Source: Lysobacterales bacterium (GTDB lineage: Bacteria > Pseudomonadota > Gammaproteobacteria > Xanthomonadales > SZUA-36). From it: 6,175 nt of DNA. Location: NCBI GenBank assembly GCA_013213875.1, contig JABSSV010000069.1:1-6175 (forward strand), in the 5' to 3' direction. This document shows positions 1-5,959 of this stretch, one piece after another (the first letter of the stretch is position 1; every line of letters starts with the position of its first letter). The notes beneath the pieces are model-generated. The model saw only the letters and a program-made list of their open reading frames with translations. It was not told the origin of the DNA and searched no databases. The translations under genes were made by a program, and so were the position numbers.

Positions 1-338
1 CCATAGCGTTCGGCCAGGGACAGGAAGCCCGCTGTAAACCCCTCCAACCAGGACTCATCAGCAGCAGGCAGACTCAGATTCAGCAGGGCCCAGCGGGGGC
101 TGGCACCCATGGCGGCCAGATCAGACAGGTTGACCGCCAGCGACTTGTGACCGAGTTCGGCCGGCGGATGGTCCGGCAGAAAATGAACCCCCTCATTCAG
201 CGTGTCGGTACAAACCGCCAAAGTTGCGCCGCTTGGGGCCTGGAGCAAGGCCGCATCATCACCGATACCGAGCGTGACCCCAGGTTTGCTGGCCGGAAGT
301 TTCCGGCGCAATTGCTCAATCAGCTCGAACTCGCGCAC
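1..338 (-). CDS. thiL: Thiamine-monophosphate kinase ThiL, N-terminal part (runs off the left edge)
   Basis: ThiL phosphorylates thiamine monophosphate to thiamine diphosphate with ATP, the last step of thiamine cofactor synthesis in the cytoplasm. Only the first 112 residues are in the window. What I see: an opening MREFELIEQL matching the family's EF-LI start, GIGDDAALL at residues 24-32, CTDTL at 43-47, HFLP at 52-55 and NLSDLAAMGA at 70-79. These are hallmark nucleotide and metal binding segments of the ThiL/PurM-like N-terminal domain. The start is a GTG at 338-336, chosen because it sits directly before the conserved EF-LI motif. No ATG and no clear Shine-Dalgarno sequence is seen nearby. 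It begins 4 nt after the nusB stop, so it is probably translated by coupling. nusB-thiL is a common gammaproteobacterial pair, often followed by pgpA, which would lie outside this window. Family assignment is very sure; the exact start is less so. Confidence 0.95.
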   Translation of the reverse strand, partial: MREFELIEQLRRKLPASKPGVTLGIGDDAALLQAPSGATLAVCTDTLNEGVHFLPDHPPAELGHKSLAVNLSDLAAMGASPRWALLNLSLPAADESWLEGFTAGFLSLAERY

Positions 339-342
339 CCGG

Positions 343-789
343 CTAGTCGACAGCGCTGTCGGTGCCCGGCAGCTTCCAGGCGCGGGCGGCCCGGTCCAGC
401 ACCGCGTTGACATAGGCCGGCGTCTGATCGGAGCCAAAGCGGTTGGCCAGATCAATCGATTCTTCGATCACCACTTGGAAGGGCGTCCCCGGTTCATGAC
501 GGAACTGCCAGGCCCCCAGTCTCAGGAGAATGCGTTCCATGGTGTCCAGACGATCGAAATCCCGGTCCAGAACCGGTTTCAGGTCTTCCACCAGGGCCTT
601 GCCCTGTTCGTCCACGCCGTGAACCAGCTGTTTGAAATAGGCCTCGTCCACAGCGCTGAAATCCTGTGCATCCAGAAACTGGATAATGATTTCGTCGACG
701 CTCTGGCCCGTGATTTCCTGCTGATACAGGGCCTGCAGCGCCCGGCGGCGGGCCCGGCGACGGGGCTCCCACTGCTTTTGCTCAGCCAT
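343..789 (-). CDS. nusB: Transcription antitermination factor NusB
   Basis: NusB binds the boxA RNA element with NusE (ribosomal protein S10) and supports processive antitermination of rRNA operons. The protein has 148 residues, slightly longer than E. coli NusB (about 139). An arginine-rich N-terminus (residues 10-16, RRRARRR) is followed by ALQALYQQ, as expected for the RNA-binding helix. The C-terminal signature is clear: VVIEESIDLANRFG at 106-119, then YVNAVLDRAA at 126-135. The predicted fold is all helical with no signal peptide. The ATG at 789-787 overlaps the end of ribH by 8 nt (ATGGCTGA), and there is no strong Shine-Dalgarno sequence, so translational coupling to ribH is likely. 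The ribH-nusB adjacency is widely conserved in bacteria. The gene stops with TAG. Confidence 0.97.
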   Translation of the reverse strand: MAEQKQWEPRRRARRRALQALYQQEITGQSVDEIIIQFLDAQDFSAVDEAYFKQLVHGVDEQGKALVEDLKPVLDRDFDRLDTMERILLRLGAWQFRHEPGTPFQVVIEESIDLANRFGSDQTPAYVNAVLDRAARAWKLPGTDSAVD

Positions 790-1255
790 GCGTGCCGATC
801 CGGTCGCTCAGGGCGATCATATTGAGCGTTGCCATGGTCACATCAAAGCCCTTGTTACCCTCGTCCTGCGCGGCCCGCTCCAGCGCCTGCTCGATGGTAT
901 CCGTGGTAAGCACGCCAAAAGCCACCGGCTTGCCGTGCTTGAGACTGACATCGAGCAGACCGCGCGCGCACTCCCCGGCCACATAGTCAAAATGCGGCGT
1001 ACCGCCGCGAATGACTGCACCCAGGGCAACCACACCGTCAAAACCGCCGTGCGCAAGCAGATTCTCAGCGGCCAGGGGAAGCTCGAAAGCGCCCGGCACC
1101 CAGGCCAGGGTCACCTGCTCCTCATGCACGCCATGGGCCTGCAGCGCGTCGCGGGCACCGGCAATCAGCTGATCGGTAATAAACTGGTTGAAGCGTGCTG
1201 CAACCAGAGCGATACGCAAGGGTCGCTGCGGCACGGCGAGATCAATCGTTTCCAT
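782..1255 (-). CDS. ribH: 6,7-dimethyl-8-ribityllumazine synthase RibH
   Basis: RibH condenses 5-amino-6-ribitylaminouracil with 3,4-dihydroxy-2-butanone 4-phosphate to give dimethylribityllumazine, the penultimate riboflavin step. Family members assemble as pentamers or 60-mer shells. The 157 residues match the usual length. Visible motifs: ARFN at 20-23, VPGAFELP at 53-60, ALGAVIRGGTPHFDYV at 77-92 with the presumed catalytic His88, FGVLTTDT at 113-120, and Arg127 with NKG at 134-136 for phosphate and substrate binding. All key residues appear intact. The ATG shares its A with the last base of the ribBA stop (TGATG), so the two genes overlap by 1 nt. The next gene, nusB, overlaps its 3' end by 8 nt. 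It has its own Shine-Dalgarno sequence 6 nt upstream. Confidence 0.98.
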   Translation of the reverse strand: METIDLAVPQRPLRIALVAARFNQFITDQLIAGARDALQAHGVHEEQVTLAWVPGAFELPLAAENLLAHGGFDGVVALGAVIRGGTPHFDYVAGECARGLLDVSLKHGKPVAFGVLTTDTIEQALERAAQDEGNKGFDVTMATLNMIALSDRIGTHG

Positions 1256-2379
1256 CAGCCTTCCTCTCCATCTCCGGCCGGTTCAACGTAGTCCACCACT
1301 TCCAGACCGAAACCGGAAAGTCCAGTCAGCCGGGTCGGCGCGCTCAGAATGCGCATGCGCTGCACACCGAGATCAGCAATGATTTGCGCCCCGATGCCGT
1401 AGGTTCGAAGTTCCCGGGACCGTCGATTATCACCGGACGGCTCGATATCGGGCTCGGGCTCGGACTGAATGCGGCGCAACAGCGCATCATCATTATCATG
1501 CCCGCCTAGCACCAGCACCAGGCCACTGCCGCGGCGTTCCACCTCGGCCATGGCCACGCGCAGCGGCAGGCCAAAATCCTCACGCTGAATCCCGACCACA
1601 TCGCTGAGCGGATTCTGCACGTGCACGCGCACCAGCGTGGGTTCATCACCGGGCGTTCCCTTCATGAGCGCAAGATGCAGGCGTTGCTCAATCGTGTCGC
1701 GATAGGTGTGCAAGGTAAAAGGACCGAAGTCCGTATTGACCTCATGCGAAGACACCAGCTCCACGGTGCGTTCATTTTCAAGACGGTAGCGAATCAGGTC
1801 GGCGATGGTACCCAGCTTGAGACCGTGCTCCCTGGCAAACACTTCCAGCTGCGGCCGGCGTGCCATGGTGCCGTCTTCATTCAGAATCTCCACCAGTACC
1901 GCGGAAGGATCCAGCCCCGCCAGCGAGACCAGATCAACGCTAGCTTCCGTGTGGCCTGCGCGTGAGAGTACGCCACCGGGATTGGCCATAAGCGGGAAAA
2001 TATGCCCGGGCTGGGAGATGGAACCGGGGCCTGCCCCCTCCGCCACAGCGGTACGTACCGTATGGGCCCGATCGGCGGCCGAGATGCCGGTGGTAATCCC
2101 CTCTGCCGCCTCGATAGAAACCGTGAAGTTGGTCGCAAAGCGCGCCTCGTTCTTGTTCACCATGAGCGGCAAAGCCAGCTGGCTGCAGCGTTGGCGCGTG
2201 AGCGGCAGGCAGATCAAACCCCGGCCATAGCGCGCCATGAAGTTGATGTCTTCGGCCCGCACCTGGCTCGCGGCCATGATCAGATCACCTTCATTTTCGC
2301 GGTCCTCATCATCCATGAGAATGACCATGCGGCCCGCTTGTATGTCCTCGATCAGTTCGGGAATCGTATTCAGCTTCAT
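1255..2379 (-). CDS. ribBA: 3,4-dihydroxy-2-butanone 4-phosphate synthase fused to a degenerate GTP cyclohydrolase II domain (RibBX type)
   Basis: The N-terminal half (about residues 1-200) is a complete RibB. It converts ribulose 5-phosphate to 3,4-dihydroxy-2-butanone 4-phosphate plus formate, the four-carbon unit used by RibH. It shows the acidic loop DDEDRENEGD (23-32), YGRGLICLPL (51-60), GITTGISAADRAHTV (94-108), GHIFPL (125-130) and RAGHTEASVDL (140-150), all as expected for an active enzyme. The C-terminal half (about 205-374) aligns with GTP cyclohydrolase II but has lost its zinc site. Where E. coli RibA has HSECLTGDALFSLRCDCG, this protein has H253-VQNPLSDVVGIQREDFG-270, so the three cysteines become Asn256, Glu267 and Phe269. 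The later YGIGAQIIADLGV block (327-339) still shows RibA ancestry. This half is therefore probably not a cyclohydrolase. The described proteobacterial variant of this kind is called ribBX, and databases often label such genes ribBA. The ATG overlaps the ribE stop by 4 nt (ATGA). Confidence 0.95.
   Translation of the reverse strand: MKLNTIPELIEDIQAGRMVILMDDEDRENEGDLIMAASQVRAEDINFMARYGRGLICLPLTRQRCSQLALPLMVNKNEARFATNFTVSIEAAEGITTGISAADRAHTVRTAVAEGAGPGSISQPGHIFPLMANPGGVLSRAGHTEASVDLVSLAGLDPSAVLVEILNEDGTMARRPQLEVFAREHGLKLGTIADLIRYRLENERTVELVSSHEVNTDFGPFTLHTYRDTIEQRLHLALMKGTPGDEPTLVRVHVQNPLSDVVGIQREDFGLPLRVAMAEVERRGSGLVLVLGGHDNDDALLRRIQSEPEPDIEPSGDNRRSRELRTYGIGAQIIADLGVQRMRILSAPTRLTGLSGFGLEVVDYVEPAGDGEEG
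1262..1267 (-). promoter_or_regulatory. Ribosome binding site of ribH
   Basis: AGAGGA on the minus strand lies 6 nt before the ribH ATG, inside the last codons of the upstream gene. This is a good Shine-Dalgarno match and supports the start at 1255. It may allow RibH to be made independently of the coupling at the TGATG junction. Confidence 0.6.
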
Positions 2380-2975
2380 TCTTTTTCTGCCAGCATAAGG
2401 CGCTCAAGATAGCGCGCGATCATGTCCACTTCGATGTTCACGCGCGCGCCGGGCTCCAGCGCGCCCAGCGTGGTTACCGTCAACGTATGCGGAATGATGC
2501 AGACCTGAAATTCATTCCTGTCCACCTCATTCACCGTCAGGCTCACACCATCAATACAGATGGATCCCTTGGGGGCCACATAGCGCCCCAGACTGGCTGG
2601 CACGCGAAAGTGAAAACGCTCCGAGCGCCCGTCCGGCACACGGGCCAGCAATTCACCCACGCCGTCAACGTGTCCGCTGACCAAATGGCCACCGAGCCGG
2701 TCTTCAGCCCGCAGTGCCGGCTCCAGGTTCACCTGATCACCGGGTCGCAAATCGCCGAGACGGGTCTTGGCCAGCGTTTCCGTGGATACATCAGCACTGA
2801 ACTGGCCGTTGCCGGGCGCCAGCATGGTCAGGCAGGCGCCGGACACACACATACTGTCGCCGGCCCGGGCCTGCTCAAGCCCTTCACCGTCAACGGTGAA
2901 AGTCATGCGCTGATCCTCGCCCGCGGGCTCCATGGTGGCCAGTCGACCCAGCCCTGTGACAATTCCGGTAAACAT
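2376..2975 (-). CDS. ribE: Riboflavin synthase, alpha subunit type (RibE; ribC in E. coli naming)
   Basis: This enzyme dismutates two 6,7-dimethyl-8-ribityllumazine molecules into riboflavin and 5-amino-6-ribitylaminouracil, the final step of the pathway. The 199 residues form the two tandem lumazine-binding beta barrels of the family (about 1-95 and 96-190). Visible: the diagnostic N-terminus MFTGIV, VSGACLT (44-50) with the conserved Cys48, GGHLVSGHVDG (95-105) with His102, and GSICIDGVSLTV (137-148) in the second barrel. I chose the ATG at 2975-2973 because the conserved MFTGI starts there and GAGGA lies just upstream; a TTG four codons earlier is rejected. The ATG shares one base with the ribD stop (TGATG), and the ribE stop overlaps the next ATG (ATGA). 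Riboflavin synthase is cytoplasmic and typically trimeric. Confidence 0.97.
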   Translation of the reverse strand: MFTGIVTGLGRLATMEPAGEDQRMTFTVDGEGLEQARAGDSMCVSGACLTMLAPGNGQFSADVSTETLAKTRLGDLRPGDQVNLEPALRAEDRLGGHLVSGHVDGVGELLARVPDGRSERFHFRVPASLGRYVAPKGSICIDGVSLTVNEVDRNEFQVCIIPHTLTVTTLGALEPGARVNIEVDMIARYLERLMLAEKE

Positions 2976-4072
2976 CAGTCCTCGCAATATTGAGGCCGTA
3001 GGCGGATTCTCAAGTCTTCGCCCACCATGACCTGTTCTTCCAACGCAAAGTGCTGCCGATCCTGCATCTGTGACGGTCCCTTAATCGCGAGCGTCGGTAA
3101 TGCATCGCTGCCCAGTACAACGGGCGCCTGATACAGCAGCAATTCGTCCATCAAGCGCGCCTCCAGCAGGGCACCGGCGAGGCCTGCCCCGGCTTCCACA
3201 TGAACTTCGTTGAGCTCCCGGTCAGCCAGCGCCTCCAGCAGGGCGGCCAGGTCAACCCGACCCCCGTCCGTGGCCAGTGGCAGGCACTCTGTCACCGCCT
3301 CGAGGGCTGCCGGCACCGGCACATCGGCACGCCCGGCAACCAACGTCGCACCCGGCAAGTGCAGCGTGCGTGCCGCTGCCGGTGTTTGCCAGCGGCTATC
3401 CGCGATGACCCGCAGCGGCTGTCGCTGCACCCGGGGCAGACGCACATTCAGGGACGGATTGTCCCGTTGCACCGTGCCCAGACCAGTCAGCACCGCGCAA
3501 GCGCGCGCCCGCCAGCGCTGTACGTCCTGACGCGCTGCCGTACCGGTAATCCAGGCGCTGCTGCCGTCCTTGAGCGCCGTACGACCATCCAGGCTCTGCG
3601 CCAGCTTAACCCGCACCCAGGGACGACCGCGCAGCATGCGGCTGAAAAAACCCACATTCAGTGCCCTGGCCTCGTCACTCAGCAAGCCCTCACAGGTCTT
3701 AATGCCGGCAGCACGCAGCATGGCAATGCCCTGGCCAGCCACGCGCGGATTTGGATCACGCGTTGCAACGATTACCGCCCCAACTCCCGCATCTATCAGG
3801 GCCTGCGCGCAGGGACCGGTGCGGCCCTGATGCGAACAGGGTTCCAGCGTCACATAAGCGGTTGCACCAGCGGCTGCCGCACCCGCTTCGCGCAAGGCAT
3901 GTATTTCCGCATGCGCCTCGCCGGCACGCAGGTGCCAGCCTTCGGCAATGAGCTGCCCCTGCTGCGCGAGCACGCAGCCGACGCGGGGGTTGGGCGTGGT
4001 GCTGTACAAACCGCGGCGCGCTAGGCGCAGCGCACGGGTCATGCAGGCATGATCAAAGGCGCTGAAGCTCAA
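2975..4072 (-). CDS. ribD: Bifunctional pyrimidine deaminase/reductase RibD
   Basis: RibD carries out the second and third steps from GTP. It deaminates 2,5-diamino-6-ribosylamino-pyrimidinone phosphate, then reduces the ribosyl side chain with NADPH. The 365 residues compare with 367 in E. coli. The deaminase domain (about 1-145) has the zinc site HAE (54-56) and PCSHQGRTGPC (78-88), plus TPNPRVGCV (26-34). The reductase domain (about 152-360) shows VKLAQSLDGRTAL (155-167), AWITG (173-177), RDNPSL (203-208) and VEAGAGLAGALL (292-303). The most upstream start is a TTG (4072-4070) overlapping the nrdR stop as TTGA. The next candidate, ATG at 4042, would cut off FDHAC, which lines up with the DEYY before the second Met of E. 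coli RibD, so I prefer TTG. No Shine-Dalgarno sequence is seen before the TTG, pointing to reinitiation after nrdR. nrdR-ribD adjacency is common in Proteobacteria. Confidence 0.96.
   Translation of the reverse strand: MSFSAFDHACMTRALRLARRGLYSTTPNPRVGCVLAQQGQLIAEGWHLRAGEAHAEIHALREAGAAAAGATAYVTLEPCSHQGRTGPCAQALIDAGVGAVIVATRDPNPRVAGQGIAMLRAAGIKTCEGLLSDEARALNVGFFSRMLRGRPWVRVKLAQSLDGRTALKDGSSAWITGTAARQDVQRWRARACAVLTGLGTVQRDNPSLNVRLPRVQRQPLRVIADSRWQTPAAARTLHLPGATLVAGRADVPVPAALEAVTECLPLATDGGRVDLAALLEALADRELNEVHVEAGAGLAGALLEARLMDELLLYQAPVVLGSDALPTLAIKGPSQMQDRQHFALEEQVMVGEDLRIRLRPQYCED
2979..2983 (-). promoter_or_regulatory. Ribosome binding site of ribE
   Basis: GAGGA on the minus strand ends 3 nt before the ribE ATG at 2975. 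The spacing is shorter than the usual 5-9 nt, but it is the only good match. It favours the ATG over the TTG at 2987, which would lie upstream of this element. Confidence 0.5.
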
Positions 4073-4587
4073 GAGTCGCGCCGAAGTTTCTTGGCATTTT
4101 TTTCCAGCAGGGAAATCTGCCGCTGATCGGCCTCCGGGGCCTGCTCAAGACCCTCAATGAGATCGCGGAAGGCCTGCACATCCTCAAACCGGCGGTACAC
4201 GGAGGCGAAACGCACGTAAGCGACCTGATCGAGATCGCGCAGCTCGCGCATGACCCACTCACCCAACAGGCTACTGGGGATTTCGGCATCTTCCACACCG
4301 CTGATGTCGCGCAACAGGCGACGAATCGCGCGTTCAACCTCACGCGTTTCAACCGGTCTTTTCTCCAGCGCCAAAAGCATACCTTTACGCAGCTTGGCCT
4401 CGGAAAAGGCCTCGCGCACACCGTCGCTTTTGATAATACGCGGCGCTTTCAGTTCAGGCGCCTCAAAGGTGTTGAACCGGTTGTTACAGTTCAGGCACTC
4501 GCGCCGGCGGCGAATCTGCATGCCGTCCCGGGTTAGCCGCGAGTCTACGACCCGCGTCTCCGGATGGTTACAGAGCGGGCACCACAT
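4069..4587 (-). CDS. nrdR: Transcriptional repressor NrdR
   Basis: NrdR represses ribonucleotide reductase genes by binding NrdR boxes when its ATP-cone holds dATP/ATP, linking dNTP supply to transcription. The 172 residues begin with a zinc ribbon carrying four cysteines (Cys3, Cys6, Cys31, Cys34), with RRRREC at 26-31 as the basic DNA-contact segment. The ATP-cone spans about 48-140, with RIIKSDGVREAFSEAKL near its start and RFASVYRRFED near its end. All expected landmarks are present, and the length is close to the usual 150-175 residues. The ATG at 4587 is fixed by the family-typical M-x-CP-x-C start and by AGGGG 7 nt upstream. It overlaps the 3' end of glyA by 20 nt, and its stop overlaps the ribD TTG. 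The C-terminal tail after about 150 is charged and variable in the family. I see no NrdR box in the glyA upstream gap. Confidence 0.97.
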   Translation of the reverse strand: MWCPLCNHPETRVVDSRLTRDGMQIRRRRECLNCNNRFNTFEAPELKAPRIIKSDGVREAFSEAKLRKGMLLALEKRPVETREVERAIRRLLRDISGVEDAEIPSSLLGEWVMRELRDLDQVAYVRFASVYRRFEDVQAFRDLIEGLEQAPEADQRQISLLEKNAKKLRRDS

Positions 4588-5869
4588 GACTTGGCCCCTG
4601 AGCCTCCGTGTCTGCACCCTGGTAAACCGGGAAGCGGTGGCAGAGCTGCGTGGCAGCCGTTCGCACCTGAGCTTCCACCGTCTCGTCACCGATGTTATCC
4701 AGCACATCACACATGATGGAAGCCAGCGTGACACACTCTTCGCGACCGAAACCGCGGGTGGTGACAGCGGGCGTGCCAAGGCGCAGGCCACTGGTTACAA
4801 ACGGCGAGCGCGGCTCACCGGGCACGGTGTTTTTGTTCAGCGTAATGTGGGCACGCCCCAGCGCCTCCTCGGCGTCTTTACCAGTAAAGTCCCGGCCGAT
4901 CAGATCGACCAGCAACAAATGGTTGTCGGTACCGCCGGAGACCACCTTGTAACCGCGTGCCATCAGCACCTCTGCCATGGCGCGGGCGTTGTCCACGGTC
5001 CGTTCCTGATAGCGCACAAACTCCGGGTCCAGCGCTTCCTTAAAGGCTACCGCTTTGGCTGCAATCACGTGCATGAGCGGACCGCCCTGGGTACCGGGGA
5101 ATACCACGGAGTTGAGTTTTTTGTGCATGGCCTCATCGCCAGACGACAGGATGATACCGCCGCGAGGCCCGCGCAGTGTCTTGTGCGTCGTGGACGTCAC
5201 TACATGCGCGTGTGGCACGGGATTGGGATACACCCCGGCAGCGGCCAATCCGGCAATATGCGCCATATCCACCAGGAAGTAGGCGCCAACACTGTCGGCA
5301 ATTTCACGCATGCGGGCCCAGTCCATGACCCGGGAGTAGGCAGAAAAACCACCAATGAGCAGCTTGGGCCGATGCGTTTCCGCCAGCGCCTGTATCTCAT
5401 CGTAATCAACCAGCGCCGTCTCCGGGTTCACACCGTACTGCACCGCGTTGTAGTTCTTACCGGAGAAATTGACTTTAGCACCGTGCGTGAGGTGCCCCCC
5501 ATGCTCGAGGCTCATGCCGAGAATGGTGTCACCGGGCTCCAGTAGCGCCAGAAATACCGCCGCGTTGGCCTGGGAGCCGGAATGCGGTTGCACGTTGGCA
5601 TAGCTGGCACCGAACAGCTCCATAACCCGCTCTCGGGCCAGCTGTTCTGCCACATCCACATACTCGCAGCCGCCGTAGTAACGACGCCCGGGATAACCTT
5701 CTGCGTACTTGTTGGTCAGCACCGACCCCTGCGCCTCCAGCACGCGCGGACTGGCGTAGTTCTCCGAGGCAATCAGCTCAATGTGATCTTCCTGACGGGT
5801 GCGTTCCTGCTCAATGGCCGTGGCCAATTCCGGGTCAAAGCCCTCGATGGTGAAGCTGCTGTCGAACAT
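4568..5869 (-). CDS. glyA: Serine hydroxymethyltransferase GlyA
   Basis: GlyA is a PLP enzyme that interconverts serine plus tetrahydrofolate with glycine plus 5,10-methylene-tetrahydrofolate. It is the main cellular source of one-carbon units for purines, thymidylate and methionine. The 433 residues carry the family motifs: ELIASENYAS (31-40), TNKYAEGYPG (52-61), QPHSGSQAN (94-102), DMAHIAG (201-207), and the PLP lysine in TSTTHKTLRGPRGG (Lys230). NKNTVP (345-350) and SGLRLGTPAVTTRG (360-373) are also present. The start MFDSSFTI matches gammaproteobacterial GlyA (MFDSSMTI) and has AGGA 8 nt upstream; an in-frame TTG ten codons earlier is rejected. The protein continues about 16 residues beyond PVY, where E. 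coli GlyA ends. This tail overlaps the nrdR start. glyA appears to be the first gene of the operon, after a 90-nt gap. Confidence 0.98.
   Translation of the reverse strand: MFDSSFTIEGFDPELATAIEQERTRQEDHIELIASENYASPRVLEAQGSVLTNKYAEGYPGRRYYGGCEYVDVAEQLARERVMELFGASYANVQPHSGSQANAAVFLALLEPGDTILGMSLEHGGHLTHGAKVNFSGKNYNAVQYGVNPETALVDYDEIQALAETHRPKLLIGGFSAYSRVMDWARMREIADSVGAYFLVDMAHIAGLAAAGVYPNPVPHAHVVTSTTHKTLRGPRGGIILSSGDEAMHKKLNSVVFPGTQGGPLMHVIAAKAVAFKEALDPEFVRYQERTVDNARAMAEVLMARGYKVVSGGTDNHLLLVDLIGRDFTGKDAEEALGRAHITLNKNTVPGEPRSPFVTSGLRLGTPAVTTRGFGREECVTLASIMCDVLDNIGDETVEAQVRTAATQLCHRFPVYQGADTEAQGPSHVVPAL
4595..4599 (-). promoter_or_regulatory. Ribosome binding site of nrdR, inside the glyA 3' end
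   Basis: AGGGG on the minus strand sits 7 nt before the nrdR ATG, and a stronger GGAGG lies a little further up at 4603-4607 (15 nt away). Both are within the codons of the GlyA C-terminal tail. Their position supports the nrdR start at 4587. Confidence 0.5.
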
Positions 5870-5877
5870 AGGGGTGG

Positions 5878-5881
5878 TCCT
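5878..5881 (-). promoter_or_regulatory. Ribosome binding site of glyA
   Basis: AGGA on the minus strand lies 8 nt upstream of the glyA ATG at 5869. It decides between this ATG and the in-frame TTG at 5899, which lies upstream of the element. Confidence 0.55.
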
Positions 5882-5911
5882 GTATTGCGGGGTAAACAAT
5901 GGCGTGTAAGC

Positions 5912-5920
5912 AGTCTACCA
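5912..5920 (-). promoter_or_regulatory. Putative extended -10 promoter of the glyA operon
   Basis: Reading the minus strand, TGGTAGACT gives a TGn extension followed by TAGACT, a 4/6 match to TATAAT. I find no good -35 hexamer 15-19 nt upstream, which is tolerable for an extended -10 promoter. It would place the transcription start near 5905, about 35 nt before the glyA ATG. It is the only promoter-like element I could find in the one true intergenic gap. The call rests on pattern matching alone, so confidence is modest. Confidence 0.35.
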
Positions 5921-5959
5921 CTTTGCGGTGAAAGGCACTGGAACCGTATGCAGAATCGC

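Noticed and set aside
1255..2379. Calling the gene a fully bifunctional RibB/RibA enzyme.
   Set aside because: The C-terminal domain lacks all three zinc-binding cysteines needed by GTP cyclohydrolase II, so only the RibB activity is supported.
2976..2987. Starting ribE four codons earlier at a TTG.
   Set aside because: Riboflavin synthases start at MFTGI, and GAGGA precedes the ATG at 2975.
3200..4024. A 274-codon open frame on the plus strand opposite ribD.
   Set aside because: It is antisense to a clear RibD with all catalytic motifs, has arginine- and histidine-rich non-protein-like composition, and no ribosome binding site stood out.
4588..4791. Extending nrdR upstream by 68 codons to a start at 4791.
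   Set aside because: The extension lies inside glyA in another frame, and NrdR proteins begin with the zinc ribbon M-x-CP-x-C found at 4587.
4250..5545. A 431-codon open frame on the plus strand opposite glyA and nrdR.
   Set aside because: It lies wholly antisense to two genes with intact family motifs. Its translation shows no recognisable domain and is rich in H, R and Q as expected from reversed G+C-rich codons. It is a shadow frame.
5870..5899. Starting glyA ten codons earlier at a TTG.
   Set aside because: GlyA proteins of this group start at MFDSS, and the Shine-Dalgarno AGGA lies between the TTG and the ATG.
5920..5935. Possible rho-independent terminator in the gap before glyA.
   Set aside because: The stem is only 4 bp (CTTT/AAAG) with no following T-run on the minus strand.
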